This document shows positions 7,640 through 15,540 of a stretch of 18,147 nt of DNA, piece by piece. The notes beneath the pieces are model-generated. The model was not told the DNA's origin and searched no databases. It saw nothing but the letters and a program-made list of their open reading frames with translations. The stretch spans positions 1 through 18,147 of the forward strand of contig JALSJY010000119.1 in NCBI GenBank assembly GCA_026989045.1, in the 5' to 3' direction. The translations under genes and the position numbers were made by a program. The stretch's first letter is position 1. Every line of letters starts with the position of its first letter. The DNA is from Hyphomicrobiales bacterium. GTDB lineage: Bacteria > Pseudomonadota > Alphaproteobacteria > Rhizobiales > Devosiaceae.

Positions 7640-8355
7640 TATTTATCTTCACCAATATCTTCGTCATCTAAAGGATCTTCATCATCAGATAATGGTCCAT
7701 CAAAAGGCATCGGAATTTGAATATTTGAGGGTAATCTTGAAGATAACAAGCCAGAACCTTTTAATTCTTCAAGCCCAGGTAAGTCGCCTAGGCTTTCTAG
7801 TGAAAAATGATCTAAAAATTCTTCAGTAGTGCCGTATGTGATAGGCCGACCTGGCGTGCGACGGCGGCCACGCATCTTAATAAAGCCGGCCTCCATTAAA
7901 ATATCAAGCGTGCCTGAGCCAGTTGCCACACCGCGCACCTCTTCTATTTCTGCGCGAGTAGCAGGCTGATGATAGGCAATTATTGACAATGTTTCCAATG
8001 ATGCGCGTGTTAAAGGCTTAGCCTTTTGCTCTTCACGTAAAAGCAAATAAGATAGATCATCAGCTGTTCTAAATGCATAGTTTGAGCCACGCTTAACGAG
8101 GTTTATGCCCCTTGGATGATATAAGTCTTTTAATTTATTCAATAAAAACTCAATATCTGCCCCATCGCTTAAAAATTCAGCCATATCCTGAGGTGATATT
8201 GGTTCAGCAGAGGCAAATAATAATGCTTCAATTATGCGAAGATTATTTATTTCAAGCTCTTGCTTATCATGCTCATTTAGTTCTTGCACATTTGGCGTTT
8301 GATCTATCTCTTTAGTGGAGATATTTATTGCCATTTCGCTAAAATCTTTGCTCAT
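7639..8355 (-). CDS. scpB: Segregation and condensation protein B
   Basis: The winged-helix partner of the SMC-kleisin complex, 238 residues, which stabilises ScpA and helps chromosome compaction and segregation. The first domain starts around residue 38 (RIIEALLFASAEPISPQDMAEFL). The second contains LETLSIIAYHQPATRAEIEEVRG and the conserved GRRRTPGRPITYGTT. The tail is acidic and ends DDEDPLDDEDIGEDK. AGG precedes the ATG at about 7 nt. It lies 55 nt after scpA. That gap contains an imperfect hairpin (8383-8410) without a T-run. Confidence 0.95.
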   Translation of the reverse strand: MSKDFSEMAINISTKEIDQTPNVQELNEHDKQELEINNLRIIEALLFASAEPISPQDMAEFLSDGADIEFLLNKLKDLYHPRGINLVKRGSNYAFRTADDLSYLLLREEQKAKPLTRASLETLSIIAYHQPATRAEIEEVRGVATGSGTLDILMEAGFIKMRGRRRTPGRPITYGTTEEFLDHFSLESLGDLPGLEELKGSGLLSSRLPSNIQIPMPFDGPLSDDEDPLDDEDIGEDK

Positions 8356-8410
8356 ATATTTACCTAAATAGTTATGCTCAAGCTTTTAAGGCTTTTATGG
8401 CCTTTTAAAG

Positions 8411-9229
8411 TTAAACTTTTTTTCGACGCAGTAGCAAAGGACCAAACTCCGATGTTTGGCGAAGTTCTACACTACCAATGCGCACTAATTCAAGAGAGGC
8501 TGAAAAACTTGATGCAAGAATACTATTAGCCTCCTCTTTTGAGCTTAAATATTGCGTCAAATACTTATCGAGTGATACCCAGCTATCACCAATTAAACGT
8601 TGTAATAATTCATGAGCATCTTGCAACGAAAAAACCTGTCGTTTTTGCAATTCATAATTATTAACAACATTCCTTTGTCTTTGCAGTGAATAGCTTTTTA
8701 GCAAATCATAAAGGCTTGCCTGCCACAGTGAAGAATTTTTTATAGTGATGGGTTCTGGATTTCCACGAGCAAAAATTTGACGGCCAAGCCTATTGCGATT
8801 TATCAGTTGCTCACCAGCATTGCGCATTGCCTCCAGACGCTTAAGTCTAAATTGCAACATTGCAGCCATCATTTCACCACTTGGCTCATCGTCTGATACA
8901 GCTTGCGGCACCATTAAGCGGCTTTTTAAATAAGCCAGCCACGCCGCCACCACCAAATAATCTGCCGCAATATCGATACGTTTTTTGCGGATAATTTCAA
9001 TGAAGGATAAATATTGTTCAGCTAGGGCAAGAATTGAAATATTGGCAAGATCAACCTTTTGTCGTCTTGCTAACTCCAATAATAAATCAAGCGGACCTTC
9101 AAAACCATCAACATCGACATACATAACATCATCGCTGTTATTTAATGGTTTTTTTTCATCAAACCAATCTAAGTTTTTTTCTTGCCAATCTAGGCTTCTT
9201 TTTTGCCAATCTGAATTTTTTTCTACCAT
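8411..9229 (-). CDS. scpA: Segregation and condensation protein A (kleisin)
   Basis: The kleisin subunit bridging SMC heads, working with ScpB. The conserved core begins VDVDGFEGPLDLLLELARRQ and continues KVDLANISILALAEQYLSFIE and AADYLVVAAWLAYLKSRLM. The C-terminal winged helix ends GSVELRQTSEFGPLLLRRKK. I choose the ATG at 9229 (272 residues). The frame is open upstream to 9313, but that part overlaps the SPOR gene and does not look like ScpA. Starting at 9229 leaves 32 nt after the SPOR stop. The region before the core is odd: three tandem copies of a DWxxKxL-like heptad (DWQKRSL, DWQEKNL, DWFDEKK). In relatives a nagZ gene normally sits immediately upstream; here it is absent. Confidence 0.93.
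   Translation of the reverse strand: MVEKNSDWQKRSLDWQEKNLDWFDEKKPLNNSDDVMYVDVDGFEGPLDLLLELARRQKVDLANISILALAEQYLSFIEIIRKKRIDIAADYLVVAAWLAYLKSRLMVPQAVSDDEPSGEMMAAMLQFRLKRLEAMRNAGEQLINRNRLGRQIFARGNPEPITIKNSSLWQASLYDLLKSYSLQRQRNVVNNYELQKRQVFSLQDAHELLQRLIGDSWVSLDKYLTQYLSSKEEANSILASSFSASLELVRIGSVELRQTSEFGPLLLRRKKV
9149..9211 (-). repeat. Three tandem 21-bp units in the scpA 5' end
   Basis: The units encode residues 7-13, 14-20 and 21-27 of ScpA as DWQKRSL, DWQEKNL and DWFDEKK. The core GATTGG followed by an A-rich stretch is conserved in each unit at DNA level. The copies have diverged, so this is an older expansion rather than a fresh slippage event. Confidence 0.75.
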
Positions 9230-9261
9230 TACCACATCAAAACTTAGTTTGCGCGCAAAAT

Positions 9262-11259
9262 TTAATCTGTGCGCACAAAACACTCTCCGCCTGCTTGTTT
9301 GATATTTGCACATATCTGGTTAGCATTAGCAAGAGAATTCGCAGGAACACGAACACGATAATAAATACCCTTATCTCCTAAGCTGGCTCGTTGAATTTCT
9401 AATGATGCTCCACCAAGTGATGAAGAGAACCTATTATTTAATTCTGCTAATGACTGTTTTGCTATTTCTTCAGAACGCTGAGAGGAAAGCTGAACATAAG
9501 CAGGAGCAGTTGATGAAGTTACAATAGTAGCAGGGTTTGAATTAGTGCTAACACTAGCATTTGCATTGTTGGCAATCAAATTAACCGCAGCTGAATTAGA
9601 AGCTGGAGCAGAAGTAATCGCAATAAGTCCGCTAGGCCGCGCTAATGGAATTGGCGCTACTGCTTGAGTTAAAATGATGCTAGCATTCTGCTCAACTGCT
9701 GGAGCGGCAGGCGCAGCAGTTACAACTTGCGTTTGTTCCGCTTGGACTGCATTTGTAGCCACTTGCGCATTTGCAACTTGAGCGCTAGGAACTTGAGTTA
9801 TGCTTCCTTGAGGCAATTGCGGCACATTGGGGCGATCAACGGGAAGGGTTTCAGAACCAGCCCTTGCGCTATCACCGTTAACAATTGTGCCATCTGGACG
9901 CACAGTTACCGTGCGAACCTTGCGATTTGCAAGGCCAGTTTGGGTAGAGGAATCAGTTGCAATGATACGACTTACCTGATTTACATTTTCCCCTGTGCTC
10001 TCATCGCGTGAGACTAACTGTTCAGTTCCATTTGCTTGAACTTCTCCTGAAATTTTATTAAACACAGCTGACTGGTTCTCTTGATTGTCAGTCGCATTTG
10101 TTCCACTTGGTGCAACTTTTGTTGGAGAAGCGTCTGCACTAAGCACAGGGGCATCAGTGGTCTTATTTTCATTAGAGCCAAAATAATAAAAAACACCAAA
10201 TCCTACTGCCAATAATGCCACGCCAATAAGTGAAGGACCTAAAACACCGCCAAAGAATGATTTCTTTGGTGAAGAATATACTGCACTCTCATCTACAAAA
10301 TTCTGTTCCAAATTGTTATCAACATTTCGGTCAATTTTTGGCTCATTATCATGATAAGTTTGTTCAGATGCTGCTAGAATAGACTGTTGCGCTGCTTTAG
10401 CAGCATCTTCAACCTCAGTTTGACTGTCTATAGTTGAGTTTGTATCAGCTGTAGTTACTGCCTGCTCTTGAGGTAAACCAGATCTAACTGCCTCGCCAAT
10501 AAGATTTTCAATATCAATGATTGGATCATCATATTGATATTTTTCATTTTGTGTATTTTGCGGCGCTGGCTCACTAGTTTTTGTAACAACAGACTCAGAA
10601 ATTGCTTCAACTTTCATCTCTGGCTGGAATTGAGTAGATTGCGCTACTGCTTGTTCTTGTGTGTCTTGTGGCTCAGGCGCATTTGCCTCCATTCCAAATA
10701 CTGGCGGAATGGTGAAATTATCATCTTGAGGAATGTCTTTTTCTTGCGGCAAACTCACCTCTTGCTCAACAGGCGAAATATTTTCGCCTTGAACTTCAGC
10801 TTGATTGCTTGAATCAGTCTGCTGAATGTCTTGTGCTTCACTTTGTGATAATTTTATTTCATCTTGTGACAATTGAGCAAAAATAAGATCTGCAATAGGA
10901 TCACTTGTGTTAGCAATATCATCTGCACTATCTGAGCCAATAGAAATTGGCTCGTCAACAACATGACTAATATCAGTTTGTTGAATTTCAGGTGCATCAT
11001 ATAGCTGCTCATCGTCTGCTAATGGCTCTTGTTGCACGAGAGCCTCTTGTTGCACAGCCTCCTGTTGCGAGGCTATTTCAACTTGTGGCTGAGGTTCTTC
11101 TGGTGCTTGTTTCGGCTCACCAGACGTTACATCAGGCCTGCCTGCCTGCGCATCATCAGCCATCAAACGAGCTAGTTGCGAAATTAGATCATCAGAATTA
11201 TCACCCTGAGAAGAATTTCTACCTTGAGAAGGACTATCCGACATATTTATTAAACCCAT
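9262..11259 (-). CDS. SPOR-domain bitopic membrane protein
   Basis: A large protein of 665 residues (660 if it begins at the second ATG, 11244) predicted to span the inner membrane once and bind denuded septal peptidoglycan. A short N-terminal motif, DDLISQLARLMADD, is typical of the alphaproteobacterial family. About 300 residues of acidic, Gln/Glu/Pro-rich low-complexity cytosolic sequence follow. One transmembrane helix lies near residues 337-361 (GVLGPSLIGVALLAVGFGVF). The periplasmic part is disordered and Ala/Val/Asn-rich. The C-terminal SPOR domain is about 587-665, from YVQLSSQRSEE to ECFVRTD. Neither ATG has a strong Shine-Dalgarno sequence; the second begins MSDSPSQ, which resembles relatives. 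The gene follows argS by 78 nt, and that gap contains a perfect 16-bp palindrome. Confidence 0.88.
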   Translation of the reverse strand: MGLINMSDSPSQGRNSSQGDNSDDLISQLARLMADDAQAGRPDVTSGEPKQAPEEPQPQVEIASQQEAVQQEALVQQEPLADDEQLYDAPEIQQTDISHVVDEPISIGSDSADDIANTSDPIADLIFAQLSQDEIKLSQSEAQDIQQTDSSNQAEVQGENISPVEQEVSLPQEKDIPQDDNFTIPPVFGMEANAPEPQDTQEQAVAQSTQFQPEMKVEAISESVVTKTSEPAPQNTQNEKYQYDDPIIDIENLIGEAVRSGLPQEQAVTTADTNSTIDSQTEVEDAAKAAQQSILAASEQTYHDNEPKIDRNVDNNLEQNFVDESAVYSSPKKSFFGGVLGPSLIGVALLAVGFGVFYYFGSNENKTTDAPVLSADASPTKVAPSGTNATDNQENQSAVFNKISGEVQANGTEQLVSRDESTGENVNQVSRIIATDSSTQTGLANRKVRTVTVRPDGTIVNGDSARAGSETLPVDRPNVPQLPQGSITQVPSAQVANAQVATNAVQAEQTQVVTAAPAAPAVEQNASIILTQAVAPIPLARPSGLIAITSAPASNSAAVNLIANNANASVSTNSNPATIVTSSTAPAYVQLSSQRSEEIAKQSLAELNNRFSSSLGGASLEIQRASLGDKGIYYRVRVPANSLANANQICANIKQAGGECFVRTD

Positions 11260-11287
11260 TTATATACGCCATTTCACTTTCATAAAT

Positions 11288-11303
11288 TTAGGGAATTCCC
11301 TAA
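11288..11303. promoter_or_regulatory. Perfect 16-bp palindrome upstream of SPOR gene
   Basis: TTAGGGAATTCCCTAA reads the same on both strands and lies 28-43 nt before the first ATG of the SPOR gene, in the 78-bp argS-SPOR gap. With no loop it suits a dimeric DNA-binding protein better than a terminator. No matching regulator can be named from sequence, and chance remains possible. Confidence 0.35.
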
Positions 11304-11337
11304 CACACGAATGACTTTTCATATCATTGTGCCAAAA

Positions 11338-13092
11338 TTATGAAAGCTCCTTTGGCGCACTCACTCCTAAAATTGTCAAACCGCTTTTCAGCACCTGACG
11401 CACAGCCTCGACTAATGCTAGCCTAGTTAATGTTACATTCAAACTATCTTGATTAACAAATCGTAAAGATGAGTTTTCTTTCCCCTTCGTCCAAAACTTG
11501 TGGAAACCTGCCGCAAGATCATGAATATAAAAGGCAATTCGGTGCGGCTCATGCGCTTTTGCGGCAGCTTCTACAATACGCGGCCATTGTGCAACAAGGC
11601 GAATAAGCTCAAGTTCTTCTTTCGAATCAGCAAGCGAATAATCAGCCTCTTCCAACGCCTTTTGACTTATATCCAAATCAGGCACATCATTTTTTGCTAC
11701 ACGAAAAACAGAACAACAACGTGCATAAGCATATTGAACATAAAAAACAGGGTTATCTTTTGTCTGCTCTTTCACCTTAGCAAAATCAAAATCAAGGGAG
11801 GCATCATTACGTCTAAACAATAGCATGAAACGAACTGCATCACAGCCAACCTCGTCAACAACATCTGACAATGTAACTAATTCGCCAGAGCGTTTTGACA
11901 TTTTTACTGGCTTGCCATCACGCAATAATCTAACTAACTGACAAATACGAACATCAACGCTTGCCTCACCATTTGAAACGGCTTTGAGAGCTGCCTGCAG
12001 GCGCTTAATATATCCCGAATGATCAGCCCCCAGCACTACAATTTGATGATTAAAACCTCGCAGATATTTATCTCTATGATAGGCAATATCTGAGGCAAAA
12101 TATGTGTATGAGCCATCAGATTTTACTAGCGCCCTATCGGTATCATCGCCAAAATTACTGGCTCTAAATAAAATCTGCTCTCTATCCTCCCAATCCTCTG
12201 GCGTTTTACCCTTTGGTGGTTCAAGCTTGCCTTGATATACAAAACCCTTCTCTTTTAGCCAATCAAGAGTTTGCTCAATTGCGCCATTTTTACCGTGCAG
12301 AGTTTTTTCAGAGAAAAATATCTCATGCTCAATGCCTAGTTTAGCTAAATCTGCTTTTATCAAATCAAGCATTGCATCAAGAACAATAGTTTTTACTGTC
12401 TCAATCCACTCGCTTTGTGGCTTATCGACAAGAGTATTACCAAATTCATCTGCAAGCCTCTTACCCACTGGCACAAGATAATCGCCAGGATAAAGTCCTG
12501 CTGGAATTTCTCCAATATCCTGCCCCAAAGCTTCCCGATAGCGCAAAAAAGCAGATTTTGCTAAAATATCAATCTGCCCGCCGGCATCATTTACATAATA
12601 TTCTTTCCTAACATCATAATCACAAAACTGCATCAATGAGGCTAAAGCATCGCCAAAAACCGCGCCGCGAGTATGGCCAACATGCATTGGCCCTGTGGGG
12701 TTGGCCGAGACATATTCAATATTTACTTTTGTTTTTCTTCCAGTTTTTGAGCGCCCAAAATCCTCACCCGACAAAACCACTGATTTAAGAATATTTTGCC
12801 AAATCTCAGGAGTTAGTGAAAAATTTAAAAAACCCGGTCCAGCAATCTCTATTGAAGCTACGTCTTGATTATTCTCAAAATATTTAGCCAGCAAAGCGGC
12901 AACTTCACGTGGGTTTTTACCAAGTGGCTTAGCTACAACCATTGCGGCATTTGTTGACAAATCACCATGGGAGGCATCACGCGGAGGCTCAACCACAACT
13001 CGGTGTAAAAGCGGCGTTAGCTTTGGCTCGTTAGGAAAAATCTCTTGTAATGCTTTAATAACATGGTCAGAATAAACAGCAAAAATATCCAT
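11338..13092 (-). CDS. argS: Arginyl-tRNA synthetase
   Basis: A class I synthetase of 584 residues that charges tRNA-Arg. The N-terminal additional domain that binds the tRNA D-loop covers about residues 1-110. The HIGH motif appears as HVGH (137-140) after SANPTGP. The KMSKS loop appears as KMSKR (397-401). The DALR anticodon domain at the C-terminus ends VRQVLKSGLTILGVSAPKELS. The ATG at 13092 (MDIFAVYSDHV) is chosen as the family-like start. The frame is open further upstream to a TTG at 13152 that would overlap dgt. The start is 34 nt after the dgt stop, as in other Rhizobiales. Confidence 0.96.
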   Translation of the reverse strand: MDIFAVYSDHVIKALQEIFPNEPKLTPLLHRVVVEPPRDASHGDLSTNAAMVVAKPLGKNPREVAALLAKYFENNQDVASIEIAGPGFLNFSLTPEIWQNILKSVVLSGEDFGRSKTGRKTKVNIEYVSANPTGPMHVGHTRGAVFGDALASLMQFCDYDVRKEYYVNDAGGQIDILAKSAFLRYREALGQDIGEIPAGLYPGDYLVPVGKRLADEFGNTLVDKPQSEWIETVKTIVLDAMLDLIKADLAKLGIEHEIFFSEKTLHGKNGAIEQTLDWLKEKGFVYQGKLEPPKGKTPEDWEDREQILFRASNFGDDTDRALVKSDGSYTYFASDIAYHRDKYLRGFNHQIVVLGADHSGYIKRLQAALKAVSNGEASVDVRICQLVRLLRDGKPVKMSKRSGELVTLSDVVDEVGCDAVRFMLLFRRNDASLDFDFAKVKEQTKDNPVFYVQYAYARCCSVFRVAKNDVPDLDISQKALEEADYSLADSKEELELIRLVAQWPRIVEAAAKAHEPHRIAFYIHDLAAGFHKFWTKGKENSSLRFVNQDSLNVTLTRLALVEAVRQVLKSGLTILGVSAPKELS

Positions 13093-13126
13093 AAAAAAAT
13101 CCGATATAATATCAATTGTTAGCCGC

Positions 13127-14293
13127 TTAGCTGAATTGTAGCTTTTCGTCAAATAATCGATTGTAAAGTTCTAAGGCATAAGGGTCTGTCATTCCTGCAA
13201 TATAGTCACATATTATTCTGGCTTTTTGATTTTCATCAATAGCTAGGTGCAGTTTTTCATTCCATTCATTTGGTAAGTTTTGATTGCTTAGCAATTGTTC
13301 AAATATTTTTGCAACTACCATCTCACTTGTTTTTACATTTTTCATTACAAATGGCGCGCGATAAACATTTTCAAATAAAAACTTTTTCAAACCTTTTTCT
13401 AACGTCGCCATTTTCGCTGAAAAACACACTATTGTTTTTGTGTTATTGCGCACATCAGCAACATTTTTTGGCGCTAATTTTTCAATATTGGCTTTTGTTG
13501 TATAAATAACATCTTCTATTAGCTTGGTAATTAAGCGGCGCTGTATCTCATGCCCTATTCTTGAATTTGAAATATCAGGATAGATTTTATTTATTTCATC
13601 AATAATTTCGCTAAGCAAATCCACCTGATGCAACTGCCTAACTGAGATAATCCCCGCCCTAAGTGCATCATCAATATCGTGAGAATTATAAGCTATATCA
13701 TCAGCAATAGCGGCAATTTGTGCCTCAAGGCTTGCATGTGTGCTAGATTCAAGATCAAAAACACCTCCCTTGGTAAAAATAATTGGCATTTGATTATTAT
13801 GAACATTAGCAAATGGCCCATTATGCTTTAAAATGCCTTCAAGCGTCTCCCATGTTAGATTTATACCATCATGCTCAGCATAATGATTTTCAAGCATTGT
13901 TACATTTCTTAGAGCCTGTAAATTATGGTCAAAGCCACCAAAATTTTGCATTTTTTTATGCAAAACTCTCTCCCCAGCATGGCCAAATGGCGTATGACCT
14001 AAATCATGGGCTAGCGCTATTGCTTCGGCTAAATCTTCATCAACATTTAGCGCGCGGGCAATTGAGCGAGTAATCTGGCTAACCTCTAAAGTATGCGTTA
14101 GGCGGGTGCGAAAATGATTACCCTCATGATGTAAAAAAACCTGCGTTTTATGTTGCAGGCGGCGAAAGGCAGTTGAGTGGATTATCCTATCTCTATCGCG
14201 CTGAAATTGTGAGCGGGTTGGGCTATCACTAACCTCAAACATACGCCCGCGCGAGAAATCTGAGTTTGATGCATATTTTGCTAATTGAGGCAT
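13127..14293 (-). CDS. dgt: dGTPase-like HD-domain triphosphohydrolase
   Basis: A cytosolic HD-superfamily enzyme of about 388 residues that hydrolyses dNTPs to the nucleoside plus triphosphate, trimming the dNTP pool. SRGRMFE is followed by FQRDRDRIIHSTAFRRLQHKTQVF, the family signature. Metal ligands are H67 in RLTHT and H96-D97 in the HD pair, in ALAHDLGHTPFGHAGE, with H100 and H105 in the active site. A second conserved stretch is AAIADDIAYNSHDIDDALRAG. I choose ATG at 14293 (MPQLAKYAS). A TTG at 14323 would add ten residues. It is divergent from erpA across an 80-bp region carrying an inverted repeat. Family members differ in dNTP preference, so strict dGTP specificity is not implied. 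Confidence 0.94.
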   Translation of the reverse strand: MPQLAKYASNSDFSRGRMFEVSDSPTRSQFQRDRDRIIHSTAFRRLQHKTQVFLHHEGNHFRTRLTHTLEVSQITRSIARALNVDEDLAEAIALAHDLGHTPFGHAGERVLHKKMQNFGGFDHNLQALRNVTMLENHYAEHDGINLTWETLEGILKHNGPFANVHNNQMPIIFTKGGVFDLESSTHASLEAQIAAIADDIAYNSHDIDDALRAGIISVRQLHQVDLLSEIIDEINKIYPDISNSRIGHEIQRRLITKLIEDVIYTTKANIEKLAPKNVADVRNNTKTIVCFSAKMATLEKGLKKFLFENVYRAPFVMKNVKTSEMVVAKIFEQLLSNQNLPNEWNEKLHLAIDENQKARIICDYIAGMTDPYALELYNRLFDEKLQFS

Positions 14294-14333
14294 GATATAA
14301 AATAACCCTTTTAATTTACCCAACTCTTACCTA

Positions 14334-14360
14334 TCTTAAAGTTAAGATTCAACTTTAAGA
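14334..14360. promoter_or_regulatory. Perfect 10-bp inverted repeat between dgt and erpA
   Basis: TCTTAAAGTT (14334-14343) and AACTTTAAGA (14351-14360) are perfect reverse complements around the 7-nt spacer AAGATTC. The repeat lies 13 nt before the erpA ATG and 40 nt before the dgt ATG, in the only divergent promoter region of the window. It may be an operator for a dimeric regulator of one or both genes. It could also be a leader hairpin whose 3' arm takes up the weak erpA ribosome-binding region (AAGAAG). It does not obviously match the iron-control boxes I know (Irr, RirA). Confidence 0.55.
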
Positions 14361-14373
14361 AGTTATTTATCAG

Positions 14374-14724
14374 ATGAATGAGCCTCAGATTACATCAAAT
14401 TCAATTGTTTTAACACCGCAAGCGCAAAAACAAATAGTGAAAATTCTCGCAAAAGAACCACAGGGGAGTTTTTTACGCATTAGTGTTTCTGGTGGTGGCT
14501 GCTCTGGTTTTTCTTATGAATATAATATTGTGCGCGAAAAGCCAAACGAAGACGACATGAAGCTTGGCGAGCCAGAAACCATTGTGCTGATTGATGCTCT
14601 ATCACAAGAGTTTATGCTTGGCTCTGAGATTGATTTTATCAATGATTTATCGGGGCAGTCTTTTCAAATTAACAACCCAAATGCCGTGGCCTCGTGCGGT
14701 TGCGGCTCTAGCTTTGCGGTTTAA
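14374..14724 (+). CDS. erpA: A-type iron-sulfur cluster insertion protein ErpA
   Basis: A small Fe-S carrier of 116 residues (HesB/IscA family) that passes clusters to apo-proteins. The three ligand cysteines are present: C43 in GGGCSGF, and C108 and C110 in the C-terminal CGCG. The core LRISVSGGGCSGFSYEY and the FQINNPNAVASCGCGSSF ending are diagnostic of A-type carriers. ErpA is preferred over IscA because there are no isc/suf genes nearby and because Rhizobiales have this gene beside dgt and xthA. The sub-type is not certain. It is the first gene of a two-gene plus-strand unit with xthA, 3 nt apart. The Shine-Dalgarno sequence is weak and lies close to the inverted repeat. Confidence 0.92.
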   Translation: MNEPQITSNSIVLTPQAQKQIVKILAKEPQGSFLRISVSGGGCSGFSYEYNIVREKPNEDDMKLGEPETIVLIDALSQEFMLGSEIDFINDLSGQSFQINNPNAVASCGCGSSFAV

Positions 14725-14727
14725 ATA

Positions 14728-15540
14728 ATGAAAATTGTAACTTGGAATATCAATGGGATCAGGGCGAGATTGCCGATTGTGCTTGATTGGCTAAAGAAAA
14801 ATAAACCCGATATTATTGGCTTGCAAGAGATTAAATGTTTGGATCAGGATTTCCCAAGGCAAGAATTTGAGGATTTGGGTTATAATGTTGAAACATTTGG
14901 GCAAAAGTCTTTCAACGGCGTGGCGCTTTTATCTCGCATTCCCTTTGATGAAGTTAAGCGTGGGCTTGATGGAGATAAGCATGATCAGCAAGCACGCCTA
15001 ATTGAGGGGGTATTTTCTACTTCTCAAGGCGTGGTGCGGGTTTGTAATATTTATCTGCCCAATGGTAATCCTGTTCATAATTCAGCAGGCGACTTAGCTA
15101 TAAGCGATAAATTTATCTATAAACTTAATTGGATGAATCGCTTGAACGAGTTTGTTAAAGAAAGGCTTACCTATGAAGAGCCGTTTATTGTGATGGGTGA
15201 TTTTAATATTATTCCTGATGAAATTGATTGCCATAATCCAAAGGCATGGTGGGGCGATGCGCTTTATCGCCCTGAAAGTTTAGAGAAATTCAGGACGCTT
15301 TCAAACATGGGCATGCGAGATGGTTTAAGGGCGGTTAGTGATAAGCCAAATTATAGTTTTTGGGATTTTCAGGCAGGCGCATGGCGCAAAAATAATGGCA
15401 TAAGGATTGATTTTTTAATGCTTAGCCCGCAAGCAACAGACAGTTTGACTTATATAAAAACCCATAAAGACACCCGAGCACTAGAGCGACCAAGCGATCA
15501 TGTTCCTGTTGAAGGTGGGTTTAGCTTCCACCAAATCTAG
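14728..15540 (+). CDS. xthA: Exodeoxyribonuclease III / AP endonuclease
   Basis: A base-excision repair enzyme of 270 residues in the ExoIII/APE1 (EEP) superfamily. It incises DNA at abasic sites and has 3'-5' exonuclease and 3'-phosphatase activity. Catalytic residues are present: N8 in NING, metal-binding E34 in LQEIK, Y109 in NIYLPNG, D158 and N160 in GDFNIIP, D228 in RIDF, and D257-H258 in SDHVP. The length matches the family. It starts 3 nt after erpA and probably shares its mRNA. The last 20 bp overlap the convergent exoR-like gene, so no dedicated terminator fits between them. Confidence 0.95.
   Translation: MKIVTWNINGIRARLPIVLDWLKKNKPDIIGLQEIKCLDQDFPRQEFEDLGYNVETFGQKSFNGVALLSRIPFDEVKRGLDGDKHDQQARLIEGVFSTSQGVVRVCNIYLPNGNPVHNSAGDLAISDKFIYKLNWMNRLNEFVKERLTYEEPFIVMGDFNIIPDEIDCHNPKAWWGDALYRPESLEKFRTLSNMGMRDGLRAVSDKPNYSFWDFQAGAWRKNNGIRIDFLMLSPQATDSLTYIKTHKDTRALERPSDHVPVEGGFSFHQI

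Noticed and set aside
8383..8410. Imperfect hairpin between scpA and scpB as a terminator
   Set aside because: The stem has only five good pairs before an internal mismatch, there is no following T-run, and the genes should be cotranscribed.
9230..9313. Upstream extension of scpA (28 more residues)
   Set aside because: It overlaps the coding end of the SPOR domain, is Arg/Cys-rich and does not resemble ScpA. ATG at 9229 gives a sensible start.
11310..11337. TTGGCAC resembling a sigma-54 -24 box upstream of the SPOR gene (minus strand)
   Set aside because: The required -12 TTGC element is missing at the right spacing.
13093..13152. Upstream extension of argS from a TTG
   Set aside because: It would overlap dgt and add sequence not typical of ArgS. 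The ATG at 13092 matches the family start.
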